A stretch of 64,000 nucleotides of DNA from positions 56,375 to 120,374 of the forward strand of contig NZ_BSEN01000003.1 of the NCBI RefSeq assembly GCF_027921845.1, given 5' to 3'. Of this stretch, positions 6,690-14,782 are shown piece by piece. This stretch comes from Leifsonia poae (GTDB taxonomy: Bacteria > Actinomycetota > Actinomycetes > Actinomycetales > Microbacteriaceae). Each line of letters starts with the position of its first letter. Positions within the stretch are counted from its first letter, which is position 1. Made by a program: the position numbers and the translations under genes. Under the pieces are notes generated by a model. That model ran no database searches and was not told where the DNA came from. It saw nothing but the letters and a program-made list of their open reading frames with translations.

Positions 6690-8423
6690 TCAGTCGAACA
6701 ACCTCCGGAACACGTTCGTGTCTGCGAGGTCTATCAACTCGTCGCCGCGGCCGGACATGATCGTGCGCAGCGCGTAGAGCGTGAAGCCCTTGACCTGCTC
6801 CGCGGTGATCGCCGGCGGGATCGACAGCTCCTGACGCGCGGTCACGACATCGACGAGGGCGGGCCCGTCGTGCTGGAAGGCGGCGCGCAACGCGCCCTCG
6901 AGGTCGTCCGGCTTCTCGACCCGCTGGCCGTAGATGCCGATGGCGTTGGCGACGTCCGCGAAGTTCGGATTGTCGAGCCCCGTGCCGAAGTTCACGAAGC
7001 CGGCCGCCTTCATCTCCACCTCGACGAAGTTGAGCGACGAGTTGTTGTAGACGACGATCTTCACCGGCAGCTTCATCTGGCGCAGCGTCAGCAGCTCCCC
7101 CATCAGCATCGCGAGGCCGCCGTCTCCGGCGAGCGCGATCACCTGCCGACCGGGGAAGGCCGACTGCGCTCCGATCGCGTGCGGCAGCGCGTTGGCCATT
7201 GTTCCGTGCGAGAAGGAGCCGATCAGGCGCCTGCGCCCGTTCATCTCCAGATACCGCGACGCCCACACGACCGGCGAACCGACATCCGGGATGAACACCG
7301 CGTCATCCGTTGCCAGCTCGCTCACCAGCCGCGCCACATACTGCGGGTGGATCGGTGTGCGGTTGCGGTCGTTCACCGCGAGGTCGTCCAGGCTCTTGCG
7401 CGCCTTCGCGTAGTGCGCCGTCGACGAGTCGAGATGCTTGGTCTCGGTGCGGTCCTTCAGCAGCGGCAGCAGCGCCTCGATGGTGTCGCGCACGCTGCCG
7501 ACGAGCCCGAGGTCGACGGGGGTGCGCCGCCCCAGGTTCTCGCCCCGGATGTCGACCTGGATGATCTTCGCCTTCGACGGGTAGAACTGCTGATAGGGGA
7601 AGTCCGTGCCGAGCATGAGCAGCGCGTCGCAGCTCTCCATCGCCCGATAGCCGGACGAGAAGCCGAGCAGTCCGGTCATCCCGACGTCGTAGGGGTTGTC
7701 GTATTCGATGAACTCCTTGCCGCGCAGCGCGTGAACGACGGGCGCCTTCAGCTTCTCGGCGATCGAGACCAGCTGCTCGTGGGCCCCCTCCGTGCCCGCC
7801 CCGCCGAGGATAGTGACCTTGCGGGCCGAGTTGAGCAGATCGGCAGCGGCCTTCAGTTCAGGATCGGTCGGCCGGGTGACGCGCGGCGAGAAGGTGATCG
7901 GCGCGGACTTGCGACGGCCGACGCTCTCTTTCAGGAACACTTCGCCGGGGATGACGACCACGGCGACCCCGCGGCGTTCGACCGCGGTGCGCATGGCGAT
8001 CTCGAGCACGCGCGGCAGCTGCTCCGGGATGCTCACCAGTTCGGTGTACACGCTGCACTCGCGGAACAGATCCTGCGGGTGCGTCTCCTGGAAGTAGGTG
8101 CTCCCGATCTCGGGCCCGGGGATCTGCGCGGCGATCGCCAGCACGGGCACCCGGCTGCGGTTCGCGTCGTAGAGCCCGTTGATGAGGTGCAGGTTGCCCG
8201 GCCCGCAGCTTCCGGCGCAGACGGCGAGCTCCCCGGTCAGCGCCGCTTCGGCCGCCGCCGCGAAGGCCGCGGCCTCCTCGTGCCGCACGTGCTGCCAGGC
8301 GATCGTCCCCGCGCGCCGCAGCGCATCGGTGAAGCCGTTGAGCGAATCGCCTGGAAGCCCGTAGACCCGCTTCACCCCCGCATCCCGGATGATCTCGACG
8401 ATGGTGTCTGCGACGGTCGGCAT
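6690..8423 (-). CDS. poxB: Pyruvate dehydrogenase (quinone) / pyruvate oxidase, TPP-dependent
   Basis: A 577-residue thiamine-diphosphate enzyme of the PoxB branch of the acetolactate synthase superfamily. PoxB decarboxylates pyruvate to acetate and CO2 and passes electrons via FAD to membrane quinone. VYGLPGDSLNGFTDALRR and HEEAAAFAAAAEA (the activating Glu) are in the PYR domain, and GDGGLAMLMGEL with YNNSSLNFVEVE is the TPP-binding GDG-N motif. The C-terminus (TLYALRTIMSGRGDELIDLADTN) resembles the PoxB membrane-binding tail rather than that of acetolactate synthases. ATG 8423 follows AGGAGGGG; an in-frame upstream start at 8507 lacks a ribosome site. It is divergent from the VOC gene with a 103-bp shared promoter region. 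Confidence 0.92.
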   Translation of the reverse strand: MPTVADTIVEIIRDAGVKRVYGLPGDSLNGFTDALRRAGTIAWQHVRHEEAAAFAAAAEAALTGELAVCAGSCGPGNLHLINGLYDANRSRVPVLAIAAQIPGPEIGSTYFQETHPQDLFRECSVYTELVSIPEQLPRVLEIAMRTAVERRGVAVVVIPGEVFLKESVGRRKSAPITFSPRVTRPTDPELKAAADLLNSARKVTILGGAGTEGAHEQLVSIAEKLKAPVVHALRGKEFIEYDNPYDVGMTGLLGFSSGYRAMESCDALLMLGTDFPYQQFYPSKAKIIQVDIRGENLGRRTPVDLGLVGSVRDTIEALLPLLKDRTETKHLDSSTAHYAKARKSLDDLAVNDRNRTPIHPQYVARLVSELATDDAVFIPDVGSPVVWASRYLEMNGRRRLIGSFSHGTMANALPHAIGAQSAFPGRQVIALAGDGGLAMLMGELLTLRQMKLPVKIVVYNNSSLNFVEVEMKAAGFVNFGTGLDNPNFADVANAIGIYGQRVEKPDDLEGALRAAFQHDGPALVDVVTARQELSIPPAITAEQVKGFTLYALRTIMSGRGDELIDLADTNVFRRLFD

Positions 8424-8514
8424 AGGACCCCTCCTTAGCATTGGTCGTACGCAATGAACATACGCCCGGCCCCCGCGCGGCGTCAGGGGTATTGCCGCGG
8501 CCCGCACATCCGTT

Positions 8515-8520
8515 CACAAT
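8515..8520 (+). promoter_or_regulatory. -10 box (CACAAT) of the small VOC gene, leaderless
   Basis: CACAAT ends 6 nt before the ATG at 8527. No Shine-Dalgarno sequence is present, so leaderless initiation is likely. Confidence 0.5.
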
Positions 8521-8526
8521 CGCCCC

Positions 8527-8874
8527 ATGACGAACCGTATTGATTACTTCGAGATCGGGACTCCCGCGCCGGAAGCGACGAAGACCTTCTACTCCGGGCT
8601 GTTCGGCTGGGAGATCGGGCCGCCGTCGGAGGCGCACTACAGCATGGTCGACGGCGGCGCCGGCGGCCTCTGGGACACGACAGCGATGGGCGGCGGCTCG
8701 TGGGCGATCTTCTACGTGCACGTCGACGACGTCGCCGACGCCGTGGCGCGGGCGGAGGAACTCGGCGCCACGATCGCACTGCCGGTCATCGACAACGGCG
8801 ACATCACCTTCGCGCACCTGGTCGACCCGCTCGGCAACCGCTTCGCGGTGTGGCGCCCGAACAACACCGACTGA
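8527..8874 (+). CDS. VOC (glyoxalase/bleomycin-resistance) superfamily protein
   Basis: A 115-residue single-domain vicinal-oxygen-chelate protein. It opens RIDYFEIGTPAPEATKTFYSGLFGWEI, the first beta-alpha-beta unit with the typical FYxxLFGW turn, and ends ITFAHLVDPLGNRFAVWRP, the DPxGNxFxxW signature of the second unit. Members dimerise and act on or sequester small molecules; the substrate cannot be deduced. It is divergent from poxB and upstream of the receptor-type TetR gene but separated from it by 170 bp. Confidence 0.88.
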   Translation: MTNRIDYFEIGTPAPEATKTFYSGLFGWEIGPPSEAHYSMVDGGAGGLWDTTAMGGGSWAIFYVHVDDVADAVARAEELGATIALPVIDNGDITFAHLVDPLGNRFAVWRPNNTD

Positions 8875-8950
8875 CCGGACGCCCGGCGAGCCGAAGCACG
8901 CCCGTTCCGCGCGAGGGGACGACTGGACTGTCCACTGGAACGATCCATTA

Positions 8951-8965
8951 CGGTGTGTGTAACCG
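8951..8965. promoter_or_regulatory. Possible receptor-binding half-palindrome upstream of the ScbR-like gene
   Basis: CGGTGTGTGTAACCG carries CGGT and ACCG ends and resembles the half-site CGGTNTGT of the palindrome at 9770-9791. It lies 79-93 nt before the regulator's ATG. Autoregulatory binding is an inference and this site is much weaker than the other. Confidence 0.35.
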
Positions 8966-9043
8966 GTCACGGTCTTCGTGTTCCGGCCTGCATCGCCAAC
9001 GTCCCCCGTAGTTCCGCCGGCCCCACCGCAGGAGTCTTCTCGC

Positions 9044-9682
9044 ATGGTCAAACAGGCGCGCGCTCGAGCGACGCGAGACGCCATCATCCGGGGCGCCGCC
9101 GAGGTCTTCGAGCGCAACGGATACGGCATCGCGTCGATCAGCGACATCGCGTCGGCCGCAGCCGTCACCAAGGGCGCCCTGTACTTCCACTTCCAATCGA
9201 AGGACGACCTGGCGCACGCCGTGATCGCGCGCCAGCACGAGCTCGCTTTCAGCGCGGGTGCTCTCGTGCTCGAGCAGGGCCGGCCCGCGCTCGAGTCGAT
9301 GGTGTTGCTGTGCGCGGGCCTCGGCCGCCAGCTCGTCACCGATCCGGTGGTGCAGGCGGGGATCCGGCTGACCACCGAGGTGTCGAATTTCGAACGCCCG
9401 GTCGCAGACCCCTATGAAGACTGGCTGAACACGTTCGAGGAGCTGGCGCGGCGCGCGATCGAGGAGGGCGACATCGCGCCGACCGTCGACCCGGCGATGC
9501 TCGCGCACTTCATCATCCCGGCGTACACCGGCATTCAGCTCGTGTCCGCGACGCTCGCCGATCGCACCGATCTCCTGCAGCGCATCCGGGAACTGTGGAT
9601 CGTGCTGCTGCCCGGAATCGTACCGGCCGATCGTCTCGACGCTCTGCGACGACTTCCCGAGCTGATCCCCACCTCGGCCTGA
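9044..9682 (+). CDS. ScbR/ArpA-family gamma-butyrolactone-receptor-like TetR regulator
   Basis: A 212-residue TetR-fold regulator of the autoregulator-receptor subgroup. The helix-turn-helix (ASISDIASAAAVTKGALYFHFQ, about 30-51) matches ArpA/ScbR proteins, and DPYEDWLNTFEELARRAIEEGDI places a Trp at residue 127, where receptors keep a ligand-contacting Trp. Such proteins repress targets until a gamma-butyrolactone or butenolide signal binds. No AfsA-type synthase is in the window, so it may sense a signal made elsewhere in the genome or by neighbours. The start ATG at 9044 follows AGGAG. A clear terminator hairpin follows, and a candidate operator lies 88 bp past the stop, before the DUF3566 gene. 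Confidence 0.88.
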   Translation: MVKQARARATRDAIIRGAAEVFERNGYGIASISDIASAAAVTKGALYFHFQSKDDLAHAVIARQHELAFSAGALVLEQGRPALESMVLLCAGLGRQLVTDPVVQAGIRLTTEVSNFERPVADPYEDWLNTFEELARRAIEEGDIAPTVDPAMLAHFIIPAYTGIQLVSATLADRTDLLQRIRELWIVLLPGIVPADRLDALRRLPELIPTSA

Positions 9683-9691
9683 GCGCCCACG

Positions 9692-9720
9692 GACCGTCAC
9701 ACCCCCAATTTGTGACGGTC
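9692..9720 (+). terminator. Hairpin terminator after the ScbR-like gene
   Basis: Arms GACCGTCACA and TGTGACGGTC are perfectly complementary (10 bp) around a 9-nt loop, 10 bp after the stop codon. Confidence 0.75.
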
Positions 9721-9769
9721 GACGTGGACACCGGACCGTGGATATCAGACTAGTGCACGCAACCGGACG

Positions 9770-9791
9770 AACGGTATGTTTACACACCGTT
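9770..9791. promoter_or_regulatory. ARE-like palindrome upstream of the DUF3566 gene
   Basis: A 22-bp palindrome with halves AACGGTATGTT and TACACACCGTT; 9 of 11 pairs match. The half-site CGGTATGT fits the published ArpA-type half-site GG(T/C)CGGT(A/T)(T/C)G(T/G) in its core. It is 132 bp before the next start codon and 88 bp after the receptor gene. Binding by the neighbouring receptor is an inference. Confidence 0.6.
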
Positions 9792-9923
9792 CCCCCAGCT
9801 GTCCGCCGACGAGCCGAATGCTGAGCATCCTCTGGTCCTCGCCGTGTCGCACGCGGCCCGTCGCTACACTGACCCCGGAGGATCACCGCGGGGGGCGCGG
9901 TTCCTCCGCCGGGGAGGAACGAC

Positions 9924-10301
9924 ATGGCACGGACGCGCATCGACAAACGGGTGACGATGAGACTCGTCTACATCGATTTCTGGTCGAGCCTCAAGCTGTC
10001 GTTCCTCGTCTCGCTCTGCGTCGCCGCCGTCACGATCCTGGTCGCGCTGCTCGGCTGGAGCGTCCTCGACAAGACCGGCATCATCACCTCGGCGCGGGTG
10101 CTCTTCACCGACATCGGCGGAGACCGCGCCACGGACCTCTTCGCGGGCCTGACGTTTCAGGGTGTGCTGAGCTTCACCCTCGTCGTCGCACTGCTGGAGC
10201 TCATCGTCGTCACAGCCCTGGGGGCGGTGTTCGCCGCGCTGTTCAACCTCGCCTCGCGGGTGACGGGCGGCGCCAGAGTGAAGTTCGCCAACAAGGACTG
10301 A
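9924..10301 (+). CDS. DUF3566 membrane protein
   Basis: A 125-residue protein with two transmembrane helices (about 20-44 and 79-107). It begins with a short cytoplasmic segment, then YIDFWSSLKLSFLVSLCVAAV, the signature of DUF3566, an actinobacterial family usually found next to gyrA. Here it stands apart from gyrase genes, downstream of a receptor-type regulator and a candidate operator. Start ATG 9924 follows GGGGAGGAACG. Function unknown; DUF3566 proteins have been linked to the Tad/secretion-unrelated cell envelope only by location, so nothing is assigned. Confidence 0.82.
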   Translation: MARTRIDKRVTMRLVYIDFWSSLKLSFLVSLCVAAVTILVALLGWSVLDKTGIITSARVLFTDIGGDRATDLFAGLTFQGVLSFTLVVALLELIVVTALGAVFAALFNLASRVTGGARVKFANKD

Positions 10302-10312
10302 ACCACGACCCG

Positions 10313-10954
10313 TCAACGCGTGACGCGGTGGCGTTCGAGCCCTTCGACGAGCAGTGTCACGCCGAAGGTGAACGACTCCGCCTGCTCGCCGCCGGCATCC
10401 AGAGCATCGGGCACCGCGCCGTCGGGTAGCACGCCCAGGCTGTCGTACTGCAACCGCTGCTGTTCGTGCGAGACGTGGCCGAGCACGAAATGCGCGAGCG
10501 CGGTCGCGGCGCGACGGCTCGTCTCGGCGTCGAAGCCACCGGACTCGATCGCCGCCGTCAACCGCTCGCCCGGGCCGGATGCGCCGAGTCCGAGGGCGAG
10601 TGTGCTCGAGACGACCTCGGCGCCGTCGCGATAGGCGAGGAGGCCGTCGCGCAGACTCTCCGCCTCGGAACGCGTACGAGCCGCCCAGTCCCGCTCGCCG
10701 GCCTGCGAGGCGACACGCGGGGCGTCACGCCGGGCGTCACGCGGGGCGACGATCCGGTCGGCGAGTTCGGCGAGAAGCGACTGCTTGTTCGGGAAGTGCC
10801 AGTAGAGCGCGCTCGGCTGCACGTCGAGCGCGGCCGCCAGCCGGCGCATCGTCAGGTCGGGGAGCCCGTACTCATCGAGGATGCGCAGGGCCGTCTCGGC
10901 CACATCGTCGCGGGAGTGCCGCCCGCTTCTGCCTGCGCTTTCGTTCGCTGCCAC
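10313..10954 (-). CDS. bioQ: TetR-family repressor of the biotin operon (BioQ-like)
   Basis: A 213-residue TetR-fold protein with N-terminal helix-turn-helix (DLTMRRLAAALDVQPSALYWHFPNKQSLL, about 34-62) and a TetR-type C-terminal ligand domain. It is divergent from bioY, and the shared region holds three copies of TGAAC-N3-GTTCA, the operator known for corynebacterial BioQ. The assignment rests on operator plus location; sequence identity to BioQ was not measured. The GTG at 10954 lies 6 nt after a TATAGT box that abuts the first operator, so it is probably leaderless and autoregulated. It converges on the DUF3566 gene with 11 bp between stops. Confidence 0.85.
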   Translation of the reverse strand: MAANESAGRSGRHSRDDVAETALRILDEYGLPDLTMRRLAAALDVQPSALYWHFPNKQSLLAELADRIVAPRDARRDAPRVASQAGERDWAARTRSEAESLRDGLLAYRDGAEVVSSTLALGLGASGPGERLTAAIESGGFDAETSRRAATALAHFVLGHVSHEQQRLQYDSLGVLPDGAVPDALDAGGEQAESFTFGVTLLVEGLERHRVTR

Positions 10955-10960
10955 ACGCCC

Positions 10961-10966
10961 ACTATA
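10961..10966 (-). promoter_or_regulatory. -10 box (TATAGT) of bioQ, leaderless
   Basis: TATAGT on the minus strand ends 6 nt before the GTG at 10954. The first BioQ operator begins 2 bp upstream, inside the -35/-10 spacer, so repressor binding would block this promoter. Confidence 0.7.
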
Positions 10967-10967
10967 G

Positions 10968-11010
10968 TGAACGCTGTTCAGGTGAACAGTGTTCAGGTGA
11001 ACAACGTTCA
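10968..11010. promoter_or_regulatory. Triple BioQ operator
   Basis: Three 13-bp palindromes TGAAC-N3-GTTCA at 10968-10980 (N3 = GCT), 10983-10995 (AGT) and 10998-11010 (AAC), spaced exactly 15 bp apart, in the bioQ-bioY intergenic region. The pattern equals the BioQ operator described in corynebacteria. The last copy ends 26 bp before the bioY start. Confidence 0.93.
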
Positions 11011-11036
11011 GGAATCACCGGAGAAACAGGAGCCCG

Positions 11037-11726
11037 ATGAACAGCCGCTTCCGCATCGACGCCACCGACATCGCGCGCATCGCGGTGTTCGCCGCCATCG
11101 TCGCCGTCCTCGGCCTCGGCGGTGGGTTCACCGTGCTCGGCGCCGTGCCGATCACCGCTCAGACGCTCGGCGTGATGCTGGCCGGGGCCGTGCTCGGGCC
11201 GTGGCGCGGTGCCCTGTCGATGCTGGTCTTCCTCGCCCTGGTCGCACTCGGCCTCCCCCTGCTGTCCGGCGGCCGTGGCGGCATCGGCGTGTTCGCGGGG
11301 CCGTCGGCCGGCTACCTCGTGGGATGGGTGGTCGGCGCCTTCGTGATCGGTGCGATCGTCCACGCGCGCGGTCGTCGCCTCACCTGGGTGCGCACCAGCA
11401 TCGGCGTGCTCGTCGGGGGCATCCTCACCATCTACGTGTTCGGCATCCCCGTGCAGGCGTTCGTGACCCGCCTCCCCCTCGCGGAGACCGCGCTGCAGAG
11501 CACCGTCTTCCTGCCGGGCGATCTGATCAAGGCGGTCATCGCGGCCGCGATCACGATGACGCTCGCCCGGGCCTACCCGCGCGCCTTCCGCTCGGCCGCT
11601 GCCCGGACGGCGGCGCTGCCGGCGTCCGCGGCCCCGGCATCCGCGAACTCGGCATCCGCGAACTCGACGAGCGACTCCGTCGCCGACGCGCCCGATCACG
11701 CGGCGGACGGATCGCACACCCGGTGA
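11037..11726 (+). CDS. bioY: Biotin transporter S component BioY
   Basis: A 229-residue substrate-binding membrane protein of an energy-coupling-factor biotin importer. About six helices cover residues 13-180; GGFTVLGAVPITAQTLGVMLAG and LPLLSGGRGGIGVFAGPSAGYLVGW contain the conserved PITAQT and GGRGG motifs of BioY. The C-terminal 45 residues are a hydrophilic Ala/Ser-rich tail with a 15-bp internal duplication (GCATCCGCGAACTCG). ATG 11037 follows ACAGGAG. It is first in a five-gene operon; its stop overlaps the next start (GTGA at 11723). Confidence 0.97.
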   Translation: MNSRFRIDATDIARIAVFAAIVAVLGLGGGFTVLGAVPITAQTLGVMLAGAVLGPWRGALSMLVFLALVALGLPLLSGGRGGIGVFAGPSAGYLVGWVVGAFVIGAIVHARGRRLTWVRTSIGVLVGGILTIYVFGIPVQAFVTRLPLAETALQSTVFLPGDLIKAVIAAAITMTLARAYPRAFRSAAARTAALPASAAPASANSASANSTSDSVADAPDHAADGSHTR

Positions 11727-12934
11727 CGGCGCGCATCCGACCCGGCGAGATCGTCCCGCTGAGGGGCGACGCGGCGACGGTCATCGCACCGGCTCTCGCC
11801 GTGCACGACCAGGGCGGCATCCCGCTGATCGGCGACGTCCGCCGGCCCCGCGAGCAGTGGGCGCGCGTCGAGGAGCTGGCCGCCCGCGCCGGCGCTCGGC
11901 CGGGTCTGGGCTGGGCCGCACTCACCTCCGGCACGACAGGGACGCCGCGCATCGTCCTGCGCACCGCCGATTCGTGGGCATCGTCCTTCGCTGCGATCGA
12001 CGCGCTGCTCGGCCGTCGGCCGGATGACGTGCTCTTCCTCCCCGCACCGCCCGCGTCGTCGATGACGCTGTTCTCGATCGCGCATGCGCACGCCAAAGCG
12101 CTGGGCGTCGTGCTCGGAGGCGGAGGCGCGGTCACGCCGGGGCCTGCACGCGACGCGACGCTCTTCCACGGCACTCCGGGAGCGCTGCTGTCGATGATCG
12201 AAGCGATCGAGTCCGGGTCGCCCTCGCGCCTCCGTTCGGCCCTCGTCGGCGGAAGCGACCTCGCTGCGTCGACCCGCGAGCGTGCCGAGCGCCTCGGCAT
12301 CCGGGTCGTCGCGTACTACGGTGCCGCCGAGCTCTCCTTCGTCGCCGTCGACCAGGGCGACGGGCTCCGGCCGTTCCCCGGCGTCGAGGTGCAGGTACGC
12401 GATGACGTGCTCTGGGTGCGCTCGCCCTACGTCGCGGCCGGCTATCTCACCGACGGGCCGCAGACCGACGGCTCGGAGACCGACGGTCCGGTGACCGACG
12501 GACCCTTCCGCACCGACGATGACGGCTGGTGCACCGTCGGCGACCGCGCGGCGCTCGACGGCGACAGGATCACCCTGCGCGGACGCCGCGACGACGCCAT
12601 CCTCACGGCGTCGGCGACCGTGATCCCCGGGGAGGTGGAGGCGGCCATCCGCTCTCTCCCGTGGGTCGGCGACGCTGTGGTGTTCGGGATGCCGAACGCG
12701 ACGATCGGATCGCTGGTCGCCGCGGTCGTCGAGCCCGCCGCCGGTCGCGCGGTCCCCGCCCTGAGCACGGTGCGTGCACAGGCCGACGCGGTGCTCAGTC
12801 ACACGCACCGGCCGCGCCGCTGGTTCGGGATGAGCGAACTCCCGCGCACCGCGTCGGGGAAGCCCGCCAGGGCGGCGATCGTCGCCCGGGTGCTGGCGGG
12901 GGAGGTGACGCCCCTTGGCGAGCTCGACCGCTGA
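11723..12934 (+). CDS. AMP-forming acyl-CoA synthetase in the biotin operon (YhfT-like)
   Basis: A compact (403-residue) member of the adenylate-forming ANL family, which activates a carboxylate as acyl-AMP and then acyl-CoA. TSGTTGTPRIV is the P-loop (A3), YYGAAELSFV is A5, and GDRAALDGDRITLRGRRDDAI contains the A7/A8 hinge. PRTASGKPAR near the C-terminus holds the catalytic Lys. The N-terminal domain is short compared with typical 500-residue fatty acyl-CoA ligases. It starts at GTG 11723, overlapping the bioY stop, and the next gene starts 20 bp inside it. Acylation of pimelate or a longer fatty acid for biotin synthesis is the proposed role for the related yhfT; it is inference here. Confidence 0.9.
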   Translation: MTARIRPGEIVPLRGDAATVIAPALAVHDQGGIPLIGDVRRPREQWARVEELAARAGARPGLGWAALTSGTTGTPRIVLRTADSWASSFAAIDALLGRRPDDVLFLPAPPASSMTLFSIAHAHAKALGVVLGGGGAVTPGPARDATLFHGTPGALLSMIEAIESGSPSRLRSALVGGSDLAASTRERAERLGIRVVAYYGAAELSFVAVDQGDGLRPFPGVEVQVRDDVLWVRSPYVAAGYLTDGPQTDGSETDGPVTDGPFRTDDDGWCTVGDRAALDGDRITLRGRRDDAILTASATVIPGEVEAAIRSLPWVGDAVVFGMPNATIGSLVAAVVEPAAGRAVPALSTVRAQADAVLSHTHRPRRWFGMSELPRTASGKPARAAIVARVLAGEVTPLGELDR

Positions 12935-14099
12935 TCCCGTGATCGTCGCCGCGCGCCGCACGCCGATCGGCACGCGTGGACGAAGCCTGCGCTCCGTCAC
13001 GGTGGAACAGCTGGCGGCGCCCGTCATCCGGGCCCTCGTCGACGACGGCGCCGACGCGCTCGGCGGGCGCCGGCCGGTCGCCGATGTCGTACTCGGCAAC
13101 TGCATGGGTCCCGGAGGCAATCCCGCGCGGGTCGCCGCGCTCGCGGCGGGGCTCGGCTCGGGCGTGCCAGGGATGACCGTCGACCGTCAATGCGGCAGCG
13201 GCCTGGCCGCCATCGTGGAGGCCGCGACCGCGGTCCGGGCCGGCGACGAGCGGATGCGCGTCGCAGGCGGTGTCGAGAGCGCCTCGACGGCCCCCGTGCG
13301 CTCCATCGACGGCGTCGCCTACGAGCGCGCTCCGTTCGCGCCGCAGGGAACGCCGGATCCCGACATGACGCTGGCCGCCGACGACCTCGCCCGGGCGTTC
13401 GGGCTGAGCCGCGAGCGTCAGGACGCCTACACCGCACGTAGCCACCGCCGCGCGCGGGTGGCGGTGGACCGCGGCGCCTTCGACGAGGAGCTCGTTCCGC
13501 TCGCGGCACTCGCCGTCGACGATGCGATCACGGCCGTCGGCGCCAACCCGGCCGACGGCGCGAACGACACGGCGAGCATCGCCGTCGAACGCCTGCTCCC
13601 CCGCTTCCCTCCGCTGTTCGACGGCGGCAGCGTGACGGCCGGCAATTCCTGCCGCGTCAACGACGGGGCAGCCGCGGCGCTCATCGTTCCCGGGCGCGTC
13701 CGTGGGGACGCGCCCGGCCTCGCCCTGCGAGCCCACGCGACGGTCGGCTGCGACCCCGCCCTCCCCGGGCTCGGAGCCGCGCCCGCGATCGCCGCCGCAC
13801 TCGATCGCTCGGGCCACCGGCTCGCCGACGTCGCCGCGTTCGAGATCGTCGAGGCGTTCGCCGCCCAACTGCTCGCCGTGCTGACCGAGCTCGGCCTCCC
13901 CGATACGGATGCCCGGGTCTGCGCCGACGGCGGAGCGCTCGCACTCGGGCATCCGTGGGGCGCGAGCGGTGCGGTCAGTGTCGTCAGACTCTTCTCGCGG
14001 CTGGTGCGCGCCGGCGCCCCTGCCGGCACGGTGGGCGTCGCCGCCGCGTCGATCGGCGGCGGGATGGGCGTCGCCGCGGTGTTCGAGGTGGTGCGATGA
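12915..14099 (+). CDS. Thiolase-family protein with altered active site (YhfS-like)
   Basis: A 394-residue thiolase-fold protein. VDRQCGSGLAAI holds the nucleophilic Cys93, and GHPWGASGAVSVVRLFSRL the catalytic His. The two other signature blocks are changed: NEAFA is VEAFA (IVEAFAAQ), and the C-terminal CxGGGMG is SIGGGMG, so the acid/base Cys is Ser. It could therefore be a slow thiolase or have another acyl-transfer role. The TTG at 12915 lies 7 nt after GGAGGTG, so translation starts within the ligase gene; a GTG eight codons later is the alternative. It overlaps bioM by 4 bp. Confidence 0.9.
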   Translation: MASSTADPVIVAARRTPIGTRGRSLRSVTVEQLAAPVIRALVDDGADALGGRRPVADVVLGNCMGPGGNPARVAALAAGLGSGVPGMTVDRQCGSGLAAIVEAATAVRAGDERMRVAGGVESASTAPVRSIDGVAYERAPFAPQGTPDPDMTLAADDLARAFGLSRERQDAYTARSHRRARVAVDRGAFDEELVPLAALAVDDAITAVGANPADGANDTASIAVERLLPRFPPLFDGGSVTAGNSCRVNDGAAAALIVPGRVRGDAPGLALRAHATVGCDPALPGLGAAPAIAAALDRSGHRLADVAAFEIVEAFAAQLLAVLTELGLPDTDARVCADGGALALGHPWGASGAVSVVRLFSRLVRAGAPAGTVGVAAASIGGGMGVAAVFEVVR

Positions 14100-14782
14100 C
14101 CGCCATCGAGCTGCGCGACGTGACCGTACGACTGGGCGACCGGGTCGCCCTCGACCGGGTGAGCCTCAGCCTCGATCACCGGCGGATCGCCGTGATCGGC
14201 GCCAACGGATCGGGCAAGTCGACCTTCGCCCGCCTCCTCGGCGGGCTGGTCACCGCGGAGTCCGGATCGGCCTCGGTGCTGGGGATCGATCCCGCGCACC
14301 GGTCGACGGAGCTCCGCCGCCGGGTCGGCTTCGTCTTCAGCAACCCCGACGCCCAGATCATCATGCCGACGGTCGCCGAGGACGTGGCGTTCTCGCTCCG
14401 GGGCGAACGCCTGCCCAAGGCGGAATCCGTCGCCCGGGTCGCCGCAGCCTTGGAGCGATTCGGGCTCGGAGCACTGGCCGACCAGGCCGCGCACGACCTC
14501 TCCGGCGGCCAGAAGCAACTGCTCGCGCTGTGCGCCGCCCTCATCCGGGAGCCGTCGCTGGTCATCGCCGACGAGCCGACCGCCTATCTCGACGCGCGCA
14601 ACAGCCGCCAGATCGCCGATCACTTGCTGTCGGATGCGGGCCACGACCTCGTGCTCGTCACGCACGACCTCCGGATGGCCGGGCGCTGCGACGTCGCCGT
14701 GCTCTTCGACGCGGGCAGGGTGGTGGCCTCCGGGCAGCCGGATGCGGTGATCGAACGCTACGAGGCACTGCTGTCATGCTGA
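14096..14782 (+). CDS. bioM: Biotin ECF transporter ATPase BioM
   Basis: A 228-residue ABC ATPase of the CbiO/EcfA type. GANGSGKST (residues 36-44) is Walker A, SNPDAQIIMPTVAEDVAFS the Q-loop typical of ECF ATPases, LSGGQKQLLALCAAL the signature and LVIADEPTAYLD Walker B, followed by the switch His in LVTHD. BioM energises biotin uptake with BioY and BioN at the inner face of the membrane. It overlaps the thiolase (ATGA) and bioN by a few bases. Confidence 0.95.
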   Translation: MTAIELRDVTVRLGDRVALDRVSLSLDHRRIAVIGANGSGKSTFARLLGGLVTAESGSASVLGIDPAHRSTELRRRVGFVFSNPDAQIIMPTVAEDVAFSLRGERLPKAESVARVAAALERFGLGALADQAAHDLSGGQKQLLALCAALIREPSLVIADEPTAYLDARNSRQIADHLLSDAGHDLVLVTHDLRMAGRCDVAVLFDAGRVVASGQPDAVIERYEALLSC

